Source: Siphonodentalium dalli (Eukaryota; Mollusca; Scaphopoda; Gadilida; Siphonodentaliidae). From it: DNA of 64,000 nucleotides. Position 1 is the stretch's first letter, and the number at the start of each line of letters is the position of its first letter. The position numbers and the translations under genes are program-made. Shown one piece after another: positions 45,855 through 57,136 of the stretch. The notes under the pieces are model-generated. The model did no database searches and had not been told where the DNA came from. It worked only from the letters and a program-made list of their open reading frames with translations. The DNA is taken from contig CP136068.1 of the NCBI GenBank assembly GCA_032622095.1, forward strand, positions 9,653,729 through 9,717,728. Direction: 5' to 3'.

Positions 45855-48800
45855 TTAGTAAAACAAATCCTGATTTGTCTCGCGTATGAATGACTGTACA
45901 GCTAAGAAAATTTTCAAGTTATCACAATAAGGAAGTGCAGGATCTCCAAAAAGCAAAATCTTTAATGAATAAATGTTGTAAGGAAGTAATTTATTCAATA
46001 GACGAATTCTTGGGATTGAATGTAGGTGGCAATCAAAGAAATAGTGGAAGGCATTTTCTTCACCGTTTCCACAGCTGCAGTCTTTTGAATTTGCAATGTG
46101 ATTTAGAACCTTATCGGATAGCAAGTTGCTACATTCACATCGTAATCTACAGTGAAATATGTTATCAGTGCGCTTTCCGACAGAATAATACTTTGGTGGT
46201 TTGGGTGTTATAGGTTTAATTTTGTTTACATAACAAAGGTGGCGGAGATCTCGAGTCTCAATTGTGGTTGCATTCCAGTTTTTTACACACGTTGGCATGA
46301 ATGTAGACTCCATTCGTTTGGAATTGGGTTTAAAATGGATAAAGTTCGACGCAAATCTCGTATCATGATCACTTATGTCAGAAAATTTTTGGGGAAGTAA
46401 GTCGACTAAATATTTGGGCACTTTGTGATTGACAATGTTATGAAAAAGTGAAAAACGCTTTAATTGCCTTCTATCGGAAAGTGTTTCCCAACCCATTTCT
46501 GTTAGTAGACGTTTGTGTGATACTGATCTCGTGCAGCCACTTATTATTCGTGCAGCCTCGTATTCTACATCATCAAGTTTTTTAAGTAACTTATCTGGTG
46601 CTCCAGCCCAGACACTACTCGCATATTCCATGATTGGACGGACGTGTGATAAATAGAGGATTTCAAGAGTTTTTCGGTTCAAAATATACTTCAGTCTTCG
46701 TAATTGGGATAGTTTAGCATAAGCTCTAGTACATACATTTTCTATATAACTGTCCCATGTTAAGTCGTCATCTATGCCCATGCCTATAGATGCGTGTGTT
46801 GTTTAGAATATTCGAGTTGCAGTCCATCAAAGATTATATTCGGTCTCTCAGGGCTTTGTGAACTTGTAAAAAATAGTAATTTTGTTTTAGAATTATTGAA
46901 TTTCACTAGCCATGTATCGGCCCACTTTTTTATGTTTTCCATGTCTTTATTTACACTTAGTTCAAGGTTTTGTATGTCCGTATCGGAATTTATGAGGCAT
47001 GTGTCGTCCGCGTATAACCTAACATGCGATTTAATATTGTCTGCAATATCATTTATGTAGATTAAAAAGAGCAAAGGGCCGACCACAGACCCTTGGGGGA
47101 CCCCTGCCGTTATTGGAGAATATTTTTAAAAGCTAGAATTTATTTGCACCCTTTGCTGCCGCCCTTCGAGATAATTTCTGAACCATTTTAGCAAGGTATC
47201 TGTTATTCCATAGTGATTTAGTTTAAGTAAAAGACCTTGGTGCCATACTTTGTCAAAAGCTTTCGAGATGTCGCAGAAAACAGCACACGTGCTTTGTTCG
47301 GTGTCTACAGCGTGGTGTATATTGTGAAATATTTCAATAAGTTGTTGTTCAGTACTGTGACCTGGTATAAAACCGGATTGGTATTTGTATAATAGGTTGT
47401 TTATATTTAAATGATTAAAGACTTTGTTGAAGACTACTTTTTCTAGTATTTTACCGACACAACTTATTAATGAGATGGGACGATAGTTATTTGGATCATG
47501 ACGGTCACCATTTTTAAATATTGGTATTATGTTTGCCCTTTTCCATGCTTCGGGGAAACAGCAGCTCTTAAAAGATTTATTAAAAATATAACGTAGGGGT
47601 TTACTGATGGAGCTGCGTGTTTCCCTGAGCAATTTATTGTTTATCCCATCAGGACCGTTTGCCTTTTTAATAGGAAGACATTTTAGGATTTCAAAAATTT
47701 CATTTTCATTTGTCTTAATTTCATTTAAAAACGCATGAGTTCTATCTGAAAAGATCGGTGGCTCCCTTGTATTAGTTTCTAGTGTGCTGTGTTTAGTGAA
47801 TATCGTATTGAGGACTTCCGCCTTTTGTATATCATCTTCTATATCTGTATTGTTCGATTTCAATATTGGAATTGTATTGTCGGTCGAAAAATTGCTTAGT
47901 AGTTGTTTGACAGTGTGCCAGAATTGTTTTGGTTTAGAGTTCACGCTTAGATTTTCATCTAGATCATTCATATATCTTTCCTTTGCAGCTTATTTTAAGT
48001 TGTTTACTTTGTTTCGAACACACTTGTACTTGTTCCAGTCAGACTCCCTATTTCTGAGAACTGCCAGTTTTTTAAGTCGGTCCCGTTTTCTGATGTGTTT
48101 TCTGATGATACCATCAAACCAAGGTTTGTCACGTTTTCTGATTGTTATTTCATGGTACGGGATGTGTTTTTTGGAGACAGATAGGAATGTTTCAGTGAAA
48201 ATTTCAACCATTTTGTCTATATGCGTCGAGTCACCTTCAGTATATAATTGTTTTTCCCAATCGATATCGGAGAGTTCCAAATTTAATCTATCATAATTGC
48301 CCTTTGAGTAATTCCACACAGAACGTTTGTAGGATTTTGGTTTATATATTGGGACGCACACTTCAACCGACGTTGAAAGGTGGTCTGATACTCCGAGGTC
48401 ATAAGTTGAGGGGTTCATTGCTTTGATGGTCTCGCTTAGTATGATAGGATCTAATAAAGTTTCAGAGTTCGCTGTTATTCTAGTTGGTCCGCTTATGACG
48501 TTTTTGAGGGTATATTTTGTCATGATTGATTGGAGAGGACCCGATTTTTTCAACAAGTCGCAGTTTAGATCGCCAACTATCACCAGTGATGAGTTTAATG
48601 ACAATGAACGTTCAATCGCTTCATCTAATTTACTCCAGTATGTATCTATACATTCATTTTCTGAACGGTAGGTTACGCATAAAATAAATTTATGCTTGGT
48701 CCCTACCTCAAACCATAAAATCTCATCGTCGAAACACAGGAAGTCTAGCAATTTGAAGGCGACATGAGTTGAGAAGTATACGGCAAGTCCCCCACCATAT

Positions 48801-49189
48801 TCGTTTCTGTCGAGTCGAATTGGGGGGTGACAGTCAGATAAGGTAATATTTTCACTGGGAAAAGTGGTATTTAGATGAGTTTCACTAAAGCAGATAATGT
48901 CATTATCATCTATGTCCTCTGCAATTCTAGATATTTTGTTTCTGATGCTGCGTATATTGTAATGAAAAACTGTAAGCGTTTCTTGTTCAATAGGTCCTGG
49001 GTTTTTTTCGGTGTCATTTGATAGTATGATAAGGAGTGAAAGAAGTATGAAAACAGCTAGGTGTTTACAGCGGCGAGGAGTGAAAGCCAGATTTGTTGGT
49101 TTTGTAAAATTGAATTTGATTTTACCTGAACGCAAGCGTACTCTGAATAGACCTATCGCCAGCCTATACTGCATCAGTGGTATATCCAT
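45855..49189 (-). pseudogene. LINE polyprotein: 2A-like leader, AP endonuclease, reverse transcriptase (3 lesions)
   Basis: The reading starts MDIPLMQYRLAIGLF, has a hydrophobic stretch (residues 44-56) and a 2A-like DTEKNPGP (residues 59-66). The endonuclease follows, with YNIRSIRNK, CFSETHL, VIVGDLNCD and SDHL. Then comes an RT with NNYRPISLISC, VFCDISKAFDKVWH, GVPQGS, LFLIYINDI and YADDT (YADD at 47014-47003). Near the C terminus is a zinc-like C-x-C-x8-H-x4-C. It is broken by in-frame stops at 47992-47990 and 47128-47126 and a frameshift near 46784, after which the frame resumes at IDDDLTWDSYIENV. A functional relative would replicate by nicking DNA and copying its own RNA at the nick. 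This copy cannot encode an intact enzyme. Confidence 0.88.
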
Positions 49190-49232
49190 TGATAAAATTG
49201 CAATTTAGTTAGGCAGTACAGGCTGGCGATAG
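49153..49232. promoter_or_regulatory. 20-bp hairpin enclosing the LINE start codon
   Basis: Arms 49153-49172 and 49213-49232 are inverted repeats. In the minus-strand RNA they pair over 20 bp with a single G-U. The 40-nt loop holds the first AUG of the LINE ORF (49189-49187), and the 3' arm encodes residues 6-12 (MQYRLAI). It may be a translational control element or simply a terminal inverted structure; function is inference. Confidence 0.65.
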
Positions 49233-49240
49233 TGTCTGCT

Positions 49241-51190
49241 CTCGGTGCGACTTTCCTGAAATGGTAAAACATGAAATCGATGGGTTGAGGGTGGTCGGTG
49301 AAATATGAAATAACAAGATCAATTGTAGAAAAAAAGTAAACAAGATATACAAAATGTTGCAAATTATTGCATTGGTAGATCATTCATTCAGGGGTGAGAC
49401 TACCTCAGCCGAAGAGCAAGGAATTAACCTATATAATATCATGAGAACGATAATCGAAAACACCTAGTTTAAAAGTGTCCGCTATTTCGTGTGGTGTTGT
49501 TGGAAATCACACTCTGACGCTACATAAAATTACTCATTTACGACAGACAGAACATTTGATTAACATATATAGCCACATTGGTATAATGTAAAAATAACAT
49601 TGTGGTGGTGAAAGTTTCAAAACTCTGCTTTGAAGATGATTTTAATTCATAAGTTTCGTGAAGTTATTTCTCCGGAATGAGTATTATTTTCGTTATAGAG
49701 TTACCTCCCTTTGGAAGTTTTAATATCGGCTAAAATAACTGTTGAGATTACTTCTTTAAAACGTTTATTTATGTTTATCTTTGCCGGGACCTACCGTATG
49801 TAACATGATTTAAATTGCCTTATTTTATTTTAAAGCTAAAACGCCGTATAAAAACCTCAGTGGTTGGAAATTGAGGTGTCCGTTTCCATCTCCGGAAAAT
49901 TGATGCGGATGAGAATTTTCATAAAGGTCAAGGATGGGGCAAAGACAACGTGCGATATAAATATTTGCTTTGATTCTGGCATTTTCCGCGTCAAGTTGCG
50001 CTTTTGTTTGCACAGTGTTTGGAGAATAATCACAGTCAAATCAATGGACTTGCTCTAGGACTATGGGTAACATGTTCGGTTCCTTATTTTCATATGAAAA
50101 GATATTGTTCATCAATAGATTAGAATTTCAATAAGATTAAGAGTGTCTGAGTGTATCGGAGTAAAATCAATACAAATACAGTAGCGACCAAAACGACTAC
50201 ATATTATTAATATTTTTTTTCATTATTTATTTATTTTTTTAATTTCAAGTTTTGAATTTTATAATGCCTGGCTCTTTGGCTGGGAATTTTGGAGTGGAAT
50301 ATAGTTTTGTCCATGAAGAATCAGAATATGATATTTCGACATGGTAAAATTAAAATTAAATGATATTGGCTTCAAGTTGGATTCCTGGAATGTTGGAAGT
50401 ATATTATTAATATAAAGACTATAAAAATATTTGGGAAATTTGTAACGTATCTGTTTAGCACAGTTTAATTAATTCGCCTTTGGGGTTTTTTGACGCCAAA
50501 TTCATACTACCGTACTGTGCTTTTAAAGTTCAAGAATTTCAGTATTTTCATGAAAAATGAGTTCATTTGTGGAAAACCTGGGAAAACCAGAAAAACAAAA
50601 CAAAACAAAACAAAAATAAAAACCTTCGTTATGAGGAGCTGGTTTACCTACATAAAATAAGTTTCTGAATACATGCATACATGAATCATATACTAGTAAT
50701 GGTAGAAAACAATTTGGCGATAAAGTGGATGCCAGTGGCATGCGGCATAATTTGTGAATGGACGTTCCTCATCTCGCTCTTCATGTTTCGCTATGAATAC
50801 CAAGATAAAGACCGCGGTCAGCTTCCAAAGTTGGATGGATAATTTCTACAACGAATAAGGATCATCTTCGAAATGATACAGTGTGAATTGTACTTGAGTA
50901 TAACGTTTTTTGAACTGTTGAACTTTTTTCCCTCAGTCATTGGGACCTTCCTCTACCCTGTGTAATGTCGCCATATTTATCCACCTGTACATGTTAATTG
51001 TCTGTCATTGTTTCGCCAAAATTGGACAATGGCACACCCGACACCTCTGTCCAGATAGGTGTGATAAACAATCAATATAAACTGTATCCAGTGTATAATT
51101 GGTCAATTGCCACTCAATTGACGTCGATGAGTCTGCACTCGACCAATAAACACCTAGAAAGTATTCCTATTGCTCATTGAATTCTCAGCT
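49241..51190. other. Region between the two LINE 5' ends
   Basis: It presumably contains the 5' UTR and internal promoter of one or both head-to-head LINEs. No 38-bp satellite unit and no coding sequence is recognisable. The precise LINE 5' ends cannot be set without other copies. Confidence 0.4.
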
Positions 51191-53200
51191 ATGGATAATA
51201 TTCTGACTGAAACAGATGCCATCCTCAATATGGACTCCATGTGCGCCAACACGATTGTGCCTTCGAACCTTGATACCCCAAATATGGAGTCAAAAGTACC
51301 TGACCACACCTACGCTCAAAGTCAGGAACCAAATACATGTACTATGTTTACGAACGCATTCAATTGTTTCACTACGAGTTTGCAAATTGATAGCAGCGTC
51401 GATAAAGACATTAAGTTCTACATTATGCTAATGATGGAGTTCGTACACAATACGCCTAAGGACGCGTTCGTAGCCAAACTACTATACTCGACAAAGGAAG
51501 TAGAATCAAAACTAGAAGCAATGCGACTGACATTATTTGGTGAAATTAAAAAACTTAAAATTGTTAATATAGCTCCAGATGCAATTCTGAAACGGCGAAT
51601 TCAGACTAAAACCTCTGAGCCTGTGTCCAAAAAGTTGGCAATTGACATCTACAACCTTTTCTATTGTCTACTTGAAGAGAAGGTAGAATATATTGTGCAT
51701 ATGTTGAGTGCATCACGTACCAGAAGCCAACATCAGAGCCAGTCTAAAGCCAACTCCACGCCTAAAATTCTGCCGGATGAAACATGCGATATGGAACCTG
51801 ATTCCGAGAGAACTAACACCACAGAGGATATATACAATGACATCGGAGTTCGAACGAATATAACCCTTCTACAGCAGTCAAAGGACAAAATGCAAACACA
51901 GATTGATACCTTCTCGTCCGACCTCTCAGCTCGAGTTAGCACCAATGAAGTTTCACAACAAGATATTTTACGCAGACTTGAAGCAGTTGAACGTGTATCG
52001 TATACAAACAGCCTTGCGGTGGAGCGCATCGAGAGCGATAAATGTAATGGCATTGCTAAAATGAAGGCCGACATGAAAACAATGAAGCAAGACATTTCAA
52101 CAATCTTGGATAAGTGTGAACTGTTTCTGACTCAAGTCAACTCAACCAAAGGCTCAATAGCATCCATTGGTGGAAGGATAAAAACACTCGAAGAGTTACA
52201 CAACAAGAACAACTTGAAGGGCAAATCGAACTCACAAAAAACATCTGACAATGCCAATTGTGATTGTGAACATCGCTGCACAGAGAACCTCAAAGCTGAT
52301 ATGCAAAGTTTCGTCGGCCATATATATGGCGAACTCAACAAATTCGCCCACTTGACATGGAACACAATCCACGCTAACCGATCGCAAAACCCAATTGATA
52401 CAAGAGGATACCCACAATCGCCGTCAGTTAGCCATGCAGACATTCAGCTGGTTGGTATTAGCAAGCACCCATCTTCACCCATACCTAGTGCTTCAAAATT
52501 CAACCCGCAGGAAACGTCTACACCAAGTTCTTCTCACGTTAAACGCACAGATAAAGAGCCAAAAAACACACCACTCGACAAGAAGAATAACTCTATTAAC
52601 TATGCGCGTCACGCTAATCATGACACGCACGTTGACAACCAACAATCCAATTATGACCTCCGTGATATTCCTGTGGATGATTGTGACGACACCCACCACG
52701 ATTCCACAGAAGACACTCGACACTCCAATAAACGGAGCCACCTGCAATCAGAGAAGCCTGGTGCTAACGATGATCATTCAAACCACAACAGACGCCCTTC
52801 GCGAAATAACTACTCATCGAACAACGCATCCTTTTCCAGGTTCTATCAAAAGTCAAACGACGGCCCTATTAGAACATCGCGTGTGTTCCTCGGTAACCTA
52901 GATGTTAAAGTCGATGCATATGTGCTTTCTGATTATCTGGATGAATTTGAAGTGCGTCACTCAGTTGTTCGAATCCTGCAAGGTGGAAGAGCTGACGGTC
53001 CTGTGTCAGCCAGAATAAATATTCATGTGGATGATGTTGATGAAGTACTCAGGAAAGGTTTCTGGCCTATTGCCGTATTATGTAGACCTTGGCTGTCCAA
53101 ACGTTCCTTTGACGATAGACGTGACAATAACTACCATAACACAACTGAGGATATACGTGGGAAACATCAATACCAACGACAACAACAACAACAACAATAA
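51191..53200 (+). CDS. LINE ORF1 protein, putative RNA-binding chaperone
   Basis: 669 codons from the ATG at 51191. This start is preferred over the upstream ATG at 51170 because the ORF1-only copy at 26015 begins with the matching MEHIITES. (Residue numbers here count from 51170.) The protein has an N-terminal helical region with FVHNTPKDAF and AIDIYNLFYCLLE (conserved in the other copy) and a long heptad-like region at about 225-345. A His/Asp/Asn/Ser-rich low-complexity stretch follows at about 470-560, then an RRM-like domain at about 563-641 (RVFLGNL ... ARINIHV ... GFWPIAV) and a polyglutamine tail from a (CAA)n run. ORF1 proteins of this type coat the element RNA and are needed for retrotransposition. 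No zinc knuckle was seen. Confidence 0.85.
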   Translation: MDNILTETDAILNMDSMCANTIVPSNLDTPNMESKVPDHTYAQSQEPNTCTMFTNAFNCFTTSLQIDSSVDKDIKFYIMLMMEFVHNTPKDAFVAKLLYSTKEVESKLEAMRLTLFGEIKKLKIVNIAPDAILKRRIQTKTSEPVSKKLAIDIYNLFYCLLEEKVEYIVHMLSASRTRSQHQSQSKANSTPKILPDETCDMEPDSERTNTTEDIYNDIGVRTNITLLQQSKDKMQTQIDTFSSDLSARVSTNEVSQQDILRRLEAVERVSYTNSLAVERIESDKCNGIAKMKADMKTMKQDISTILDKCELFLTQVNSTKGSIASIGGRIKTLEELHNKNNLKGKSNSQKTSDNANCDCEHRCTENLKADMQSFVGHIYGELNKFAHLTWNTIHANRSQNPIDTRGYPQSPSVSHADIQLVGISKHPSSPIPSASKFNPQETSTPSSSHVKRTDKEPKNTPLDKKNNSINYARHANHDTHVDNQQSNYDLRDIPVDDCDDTHHDSTEDTRHSNKRSHLQSEKPGANDDHSNHNRRPSRNNYSSNNASFSRFYQKSNDGPIRTSRVFLGNLDVKVDAYVLSDYLDEFEVRHSVVRILQGGRADGPVSARINIHVDDVDEVLRKGFWPIAVLCRPWLSKRSFDDRRDNNYHNTTEDIRGKHQYQRQQQQQQ

Positions 53201-53261
53201 AATCAACTCGCATAGCAACAAATCAAATACCAAATATTGTGCCTGCATATGCATTTGAACC

Positions 53262-56200
53262 TTGAATCGCTCAACCATGTTACACGTATTACGTAATTAT
53301 GCTGGTGAATCTAGCGCTTGCCACTGTTTGTGCAACTTATTGATAATTTTCATAATGTTGTTGAATATTTGCACATGGAACGCTACTGGGATTTTCGGTA
53401 GCAGTTCCTACCTCTCGAGCCTTCTCGCACAGGAAAATGTTGGTGTAATTGGAGTGAGTGAGCATTGGCTCTGGGAGCACAATTCTCATTTTCTCAACAC
53501 ATTACACCAAAATTATCGCTACCATATAGTTTGTGACTATTCACAAAGAATACCGTTACAAATGAGAAGGGCGGGAAGGCCGAAAGGCGGAGTTGCCATT
53601 ATATGGCATGCTAGTTTGGACAGTGCCGTTTCAGTCATCCAATACGACGACGATCGCATTTGTGGCATTCAAATACAGATATCAGAATCACAGTATGTAT
53701 ACATCTCTCAGGTGTACCTCCCTTCCAGCAATTACCCAGTCACAATGTATAGAGACTATATAAATCGTGTGCAAGACCTTATCGATATGTACACAGAAAT
53801 AGGGCACGTCGTTGTAATGGGTGACTTTAACGGCAGTGTACAGAGATCGGATGCCAGAAATAGAAGTTTATCCAAACTTATCTCACAAAAATCACTGGTG
53901 TCTGTCAACAATACTGACGCTTGTATTGGGCCTTCTGCGACATACGTACCCACCGATGGTGGACCAGGTACCATGATAGACCACATCCTCATTCCCGAGG
54001 AAGAATCGTACCTAGTACAGAAAATCGAAATCATCGACGACGATTCACTGGATGTCTCTAATCATAGGCCAATTAAAATGGTCATAAATTACCCACATAA
54101 TAATAAAATGGGTCGCTCAGAAAACCAAATTTCAGCATGCAATTGGAAAAAGTTCACTGCCTCGGAAGACTTAATCAATGCTTATCAAACCGCCGTGCAG
54201 GACAGTCTTCCGAACTTTGCCATATCTGACATCGATGATCTCGATTCGTACTACGATTCTGTTGTTAGTGCGATAAACAAAGCTACAACGCAGCACATAC
54301 CAAAAAAGTCTTTCAAATCTTTCGCCAAACCGTATTGGAACGACTCTTTGGAATCACTCCACTGCGAAATGCGCAATACTAGAAATAGATGGCTAGAAGA
54401 AGGGAGACCGAGAGGTATTGTAAATATCAGCTACGGCAACTATAAAGAAGCTAAACGCAAATTTCGCCGCGAACTTCGCAAATGTAATGGGCAATACATG
54501 TCTGCTCAAAATGAACAAATTGATAATTCAGCTGAGTTAGACCAGGGTCTCTTTTTCAAGCTCTTTAACAACAAAAGATCGAAATCAAAACCGGATAGTA
54601 AATTATTCAATGTAAATGGCAAAATAATCCGGAATACGTCGGACATCACCGCTGCATGGGCAGATTACTATGAACAACTATATTCACCTCTACAATCGCC
54701 CACTTTCGATTCAGAACATCTGGAGAAGATACAACTTTTGATTGCAGATATTTCTGAACATAAGTCACCTTCTAAAGTAGACCAATCTCTCATTTATGAG
54801 ATATCACACAGAGAGCTCAATAACGCTATTAGTAATGCCAAAAAGGGGAAAGCCCCAGGTCCCGACCGCATATGCTATGAGCATGTGGTACATGGTGGCG
54901 ATACATTGCTCAACTGCACAGCATACATGCTGTCTATGATGTTGAAACTCAGACATGTTCCAAAAATGGCCAAGACGGGATTAATGATTTCCTTGCATAA
55001 GGGTGGAGACAAACCAAAGAACAAGTTCGATAGCTACAGAGCAATTACACTCTTACCCATATTCTATAAGCTCCTGGAAAAGGTTCTGCTCAATCGCTTC
55101 GAAATTAATACACCATATCTCGTTAAAGTTCACCCCCTTCAGAACGGGTTCCAGAAAGAAATAAGTTGCTTAATGTCATCATATGTTGTTAGCGAATGCA
55201 TCAATTACACATCAGAGCAGAATAGTAAGCTGTATGCATGTTTCCTAGATGTCCGTAAAGCCTTTGATACTGTGTGGTTAGACGGCCTATTGATCAAACT
55301 TTACAATCGTGGTTTCCGTGGACATATATGGTTCATACTACGGGAGATGTTGTCGGGCTTTTCGTGCTTCGTCAATTATGGTAAATCAATGTCAAGGGAA
55401 ATCAAAATACTACAAGGGACGCGACAAGGGGAAATTTTATCCCCTCTTTTATACATGTTGTATATAGATGATCTGTTATATGAACTCGAGGCATCGAACT
55501 ATGGTCTTCGGATTGTCTCCTCCACAAACTGCGCGTCGCCAACTCAAGCGGATGATATGACGCTTTTTTCGCTCACAAACGTGGGCCTACAACGCCTCTG
55601 TGATATTTGCACAATGTATAGCCGATTGTGGCGGTTTACATACAACGCACAGAAATGTAAAACCATTGTATTCAATGAAAAAGTGAAGAATCTGCCTGTG
55701 CATCCAAGGAGATGGAAACTTGGTGACGGGTATGTAGACGAAACTGATCACATAACCCATCTTGGCATAACGTTGCATAGAAGCGACTTCGCTCGTGAGT
55801 TCATCGACTGTATTGTCAACAAAATAAGATCCACCTACTTCATGCTGAGCAATGCTGGTATGTATGCAGGTGGAATCACCCCTCAAAGTTGCGAAACTCT
55901 TTACAGATCCATAATTATTCCAAAGGGTCTATACGGATCTGAACTATTGTGTGGTCTATCAGAAACCCATTGGTCAACTCTTGAGAAAATTCATCGCTTC
56001 TGCCTCAAGCATATCCAGGGACTTCCTGTACGTGCTCGCACTGATATCGTTTTGGGGATGCTTGGCATCCATCCTATCAAGTCATTGATTGATGCCAGGA
56101 AACTCAATTTGTTTGGAAGCCTATGCCGTATGCCTCCTGGCAAAGCTTGCAAGGAAATTTTTGTCACAAGACTTCACATGTACTTCACGGGACAACTGGA

Positions 56201-56852
56201 AAACCCAAATTCCTTCATCAGCGACATTAACAACACTCTTGTTGAATACAACCTATCCGAGCATATGCATCAGTATGCTCATTTCTGCTCATTTCCTCTG
56301 AAATCCGAATGGAAACGCATTACAAAAACCGCGATTAACGACAAATGCGTACAGAAATGGACAGAGAGAACAAATTGTGACACTTCATTTGCGCGTTTTC
56401 GAGAAATTCAACCAAACCCTACTATGTGTCACTTATGGAGAACATGTCGTAAATACCCTATGCATAAGATTGCATTTATCACAGTCGGTCAGCTCATCGC
56501 AGGAAGCGCATTCTCTCAACAAAACACATGCACATTATGCTGTCAGTCACACTCTGATATTATCGAGCACGCACTTATCTCATGCAGTAGCCCACTTATG
56601 CATTCCCACAGAAACGAAATGTGGTACCAGATGATTGATCGTTTCGGCATACCGCTATTCGTATGGGCCACGAGTCTCAGCAACAGCGACCTCGTATTGC
56701 TCCATCTCACACATCTTCCACGTGATATATTCACATTTCTTGAGCAAGTTGAGGATACATCAAAGTTTACGAGATTCATTGTTCTTCACACAAACTTAAT
56801 TTGGAGGCGCTATGTCGAACTCTCAGCCACTACGCATGACGGTTTGTGTTAA
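53262..56852 (+). CDS. LINE ORF2: AP-type endonuclease and reverse transcriptase
   Basis: 1196 codons, unbroken. Translation could begin at the ATG at 53355 (MLLNICTWNATG), where the endonuclease starts. The endonuclease has NICTWNATG, GVSEHWLW (Glu67), VVMGDFNG, MIDHIL and SNHRPI (residues 266-271, where SDH is usual). The RT has KGKAPGPDRI, YRAITLLPIFYKLLEKVL, LDVRKAFDTVW (Asp663), QGTRQGEILSPLLYMLYIDD and ADDM (Asp764, Asp765). The C terminus carries C-x2-C-x9-H-x4-C (1090-1108), as in many LINEs. The enzyme would nick target DNA and prime cDNA synthesis from the LINE RNA 3' end. ORF1 ends 61 bp upstream in another frame. Confidence 0.92.
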   Translation: MNRSTMLHVLRNYAGESSACHCLCNLLIIFIMLLNICTWNATGIFGSSSYLSSLLAQENVGVIGVSEHWLWEHNSHFLNTLHQNYRYHIVCDYSQRIPLQMRRAGRPKGGVAIIWHASLDSAVSVIQYDDDRICGIQIQISESQYVYISQVYLPSSNYPVTMYRDYINRVQDLIDMYTEIGHVVVMGDFNGSVQRSDARNRSLSKLISQKSLVSVNNTDACIGPSATYVPTDGGPGTMIDHILIPEEESYLVQKIEIIDDDSLDVSNHRPIKMVINYPHNNKMGRSENQISACNWKKFTASEDLINAYQTAVQDSLPNFAISDIDDLDSYYDSVVSAINKATTQHIPKKSFKSFAKPYWNDSLESLHCEMRNTRNRWLEEGRPRGIVNISYGNYKEAKRKFRRELRKCNGQYMSAQNEQIDNSAELDQGLFFKLFNNKRSKSKPDSKLFNVNGKIIRNTSDITAAWADYYEQLYSPLQSPTFDSEHLEKIQLLIADISEHKSPSKVDQSLIYEISHRELNNAISNAKKGKAPGPDRICYEHVVHGGDTLLNCTAYMLSMMLKLRHVPKMAKTGLMISLHKGGDKPKNKFDSYRAITLLPIFYKLLEKVLLNRFEINTPYLVKVHPLQNGFQKEISCLMSSYVVSECINYTSEQNSKLYACFLDVRKAFDTVWLDGLLIKLYNRGFRGHIWFILREMLSGFSCFVNYGKSMSREIKILQGTRQGEILSPLLYMLYIDDLLYELEASNYGLRIVSSTNCASPTQADDMTLFSLTNVGLQRLCDICTMYSRLWRFTYNAQKCKTIVFNEKVKNLPVHPRRWKLGDGYVDETDHITHLGITLHRSDFAREFIDCIVNKIRSTYFMLSNAGMYAGGITPQSCETLYRSIIIPKGLYGSELLCGLSETHWSTLEKIHRFCLKHIQGLPVRARTDIVLGMLGIHPIKSLIDARKLNLFGSLCRMPPGKACKEIFVTRLHMYFTGQLENPNSFISDINNTLVEYNLSEHMHQYAHFCSFPLKSEWKRITKTAINDKCVQKWTERTNCDTSFARFREIQPNPTMCHLWRTCRKYPMHKIAFITVGQLIAGSAFSQQNTCTLCCQSHSDIIEHALISCSSPLMHSHRNEMWYQMIDRFGIPLFVWATSLSNSDLVLLHLTHLPRDIFTFLEQVEDTSKFTRFIVLHTNLIWRRYVELSATTHDGLC

Positions 56853-57027
56853 ACAACCTTTGATCTTTGAAGTTTGAACGTTACGGGTGTTCACCATAAG
56901 TCGTACTTAAATGTACCACATTCTGTCCTGTCCATAAAATCCGAAGACGACAAATTAAATAAACATGAATAAATTAATAAATCATTATATATATATGTAT
57001 GCATAGGTATGTGTATATGAGGGTGTG

Positions 57028-57040
57028 ATGGTGTGTGTGT

Positions 57041-57133
<93 letters not shown>
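57028..57133. repeat. (GT)n dinucleotide microsatellite
   Basis: About 100 bp of nearly pure GT, within the presumed LINE 3' UTR. The poly-His/Thr frame on the other strand is an artefact. Confidence 0.95.

Positions 57134-57136
<3 letters not shown>

Larger units (their letters stand above)
45533..49240 (-). mobile_element. CR1/Jockey-type LINE, broken, with 3' UTR abutting the satellite
   Basis: On the minus strand the coding region (49189-45855) is followed by a roughly 320-bp 3' UTR with AATAAA (45545-45550 on the plus strand). It then runs straight into satellite at 45532. The 5' side begins with the hairpin at 49153-49232. The exact 5' boundary is not visible. The single large ORF, APE endonuclease, RT motifs and N-terminal 2A-like peptide are the pattern described for CR1-group LINEs of marine invertebrates. 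The clade call is from motifs only. Confidence 0.75.

Noticed and set aside
45890-49208. Plus-strand open frames across the minus-strand LINE
   Set aside because: Shadow frames of the LINE coding sequence without motifs of their own.
51733-56779. Minus-strand open frames opposite the intact LINE
   Set aside because: Antisense shadows of ORF1 and ORF2.
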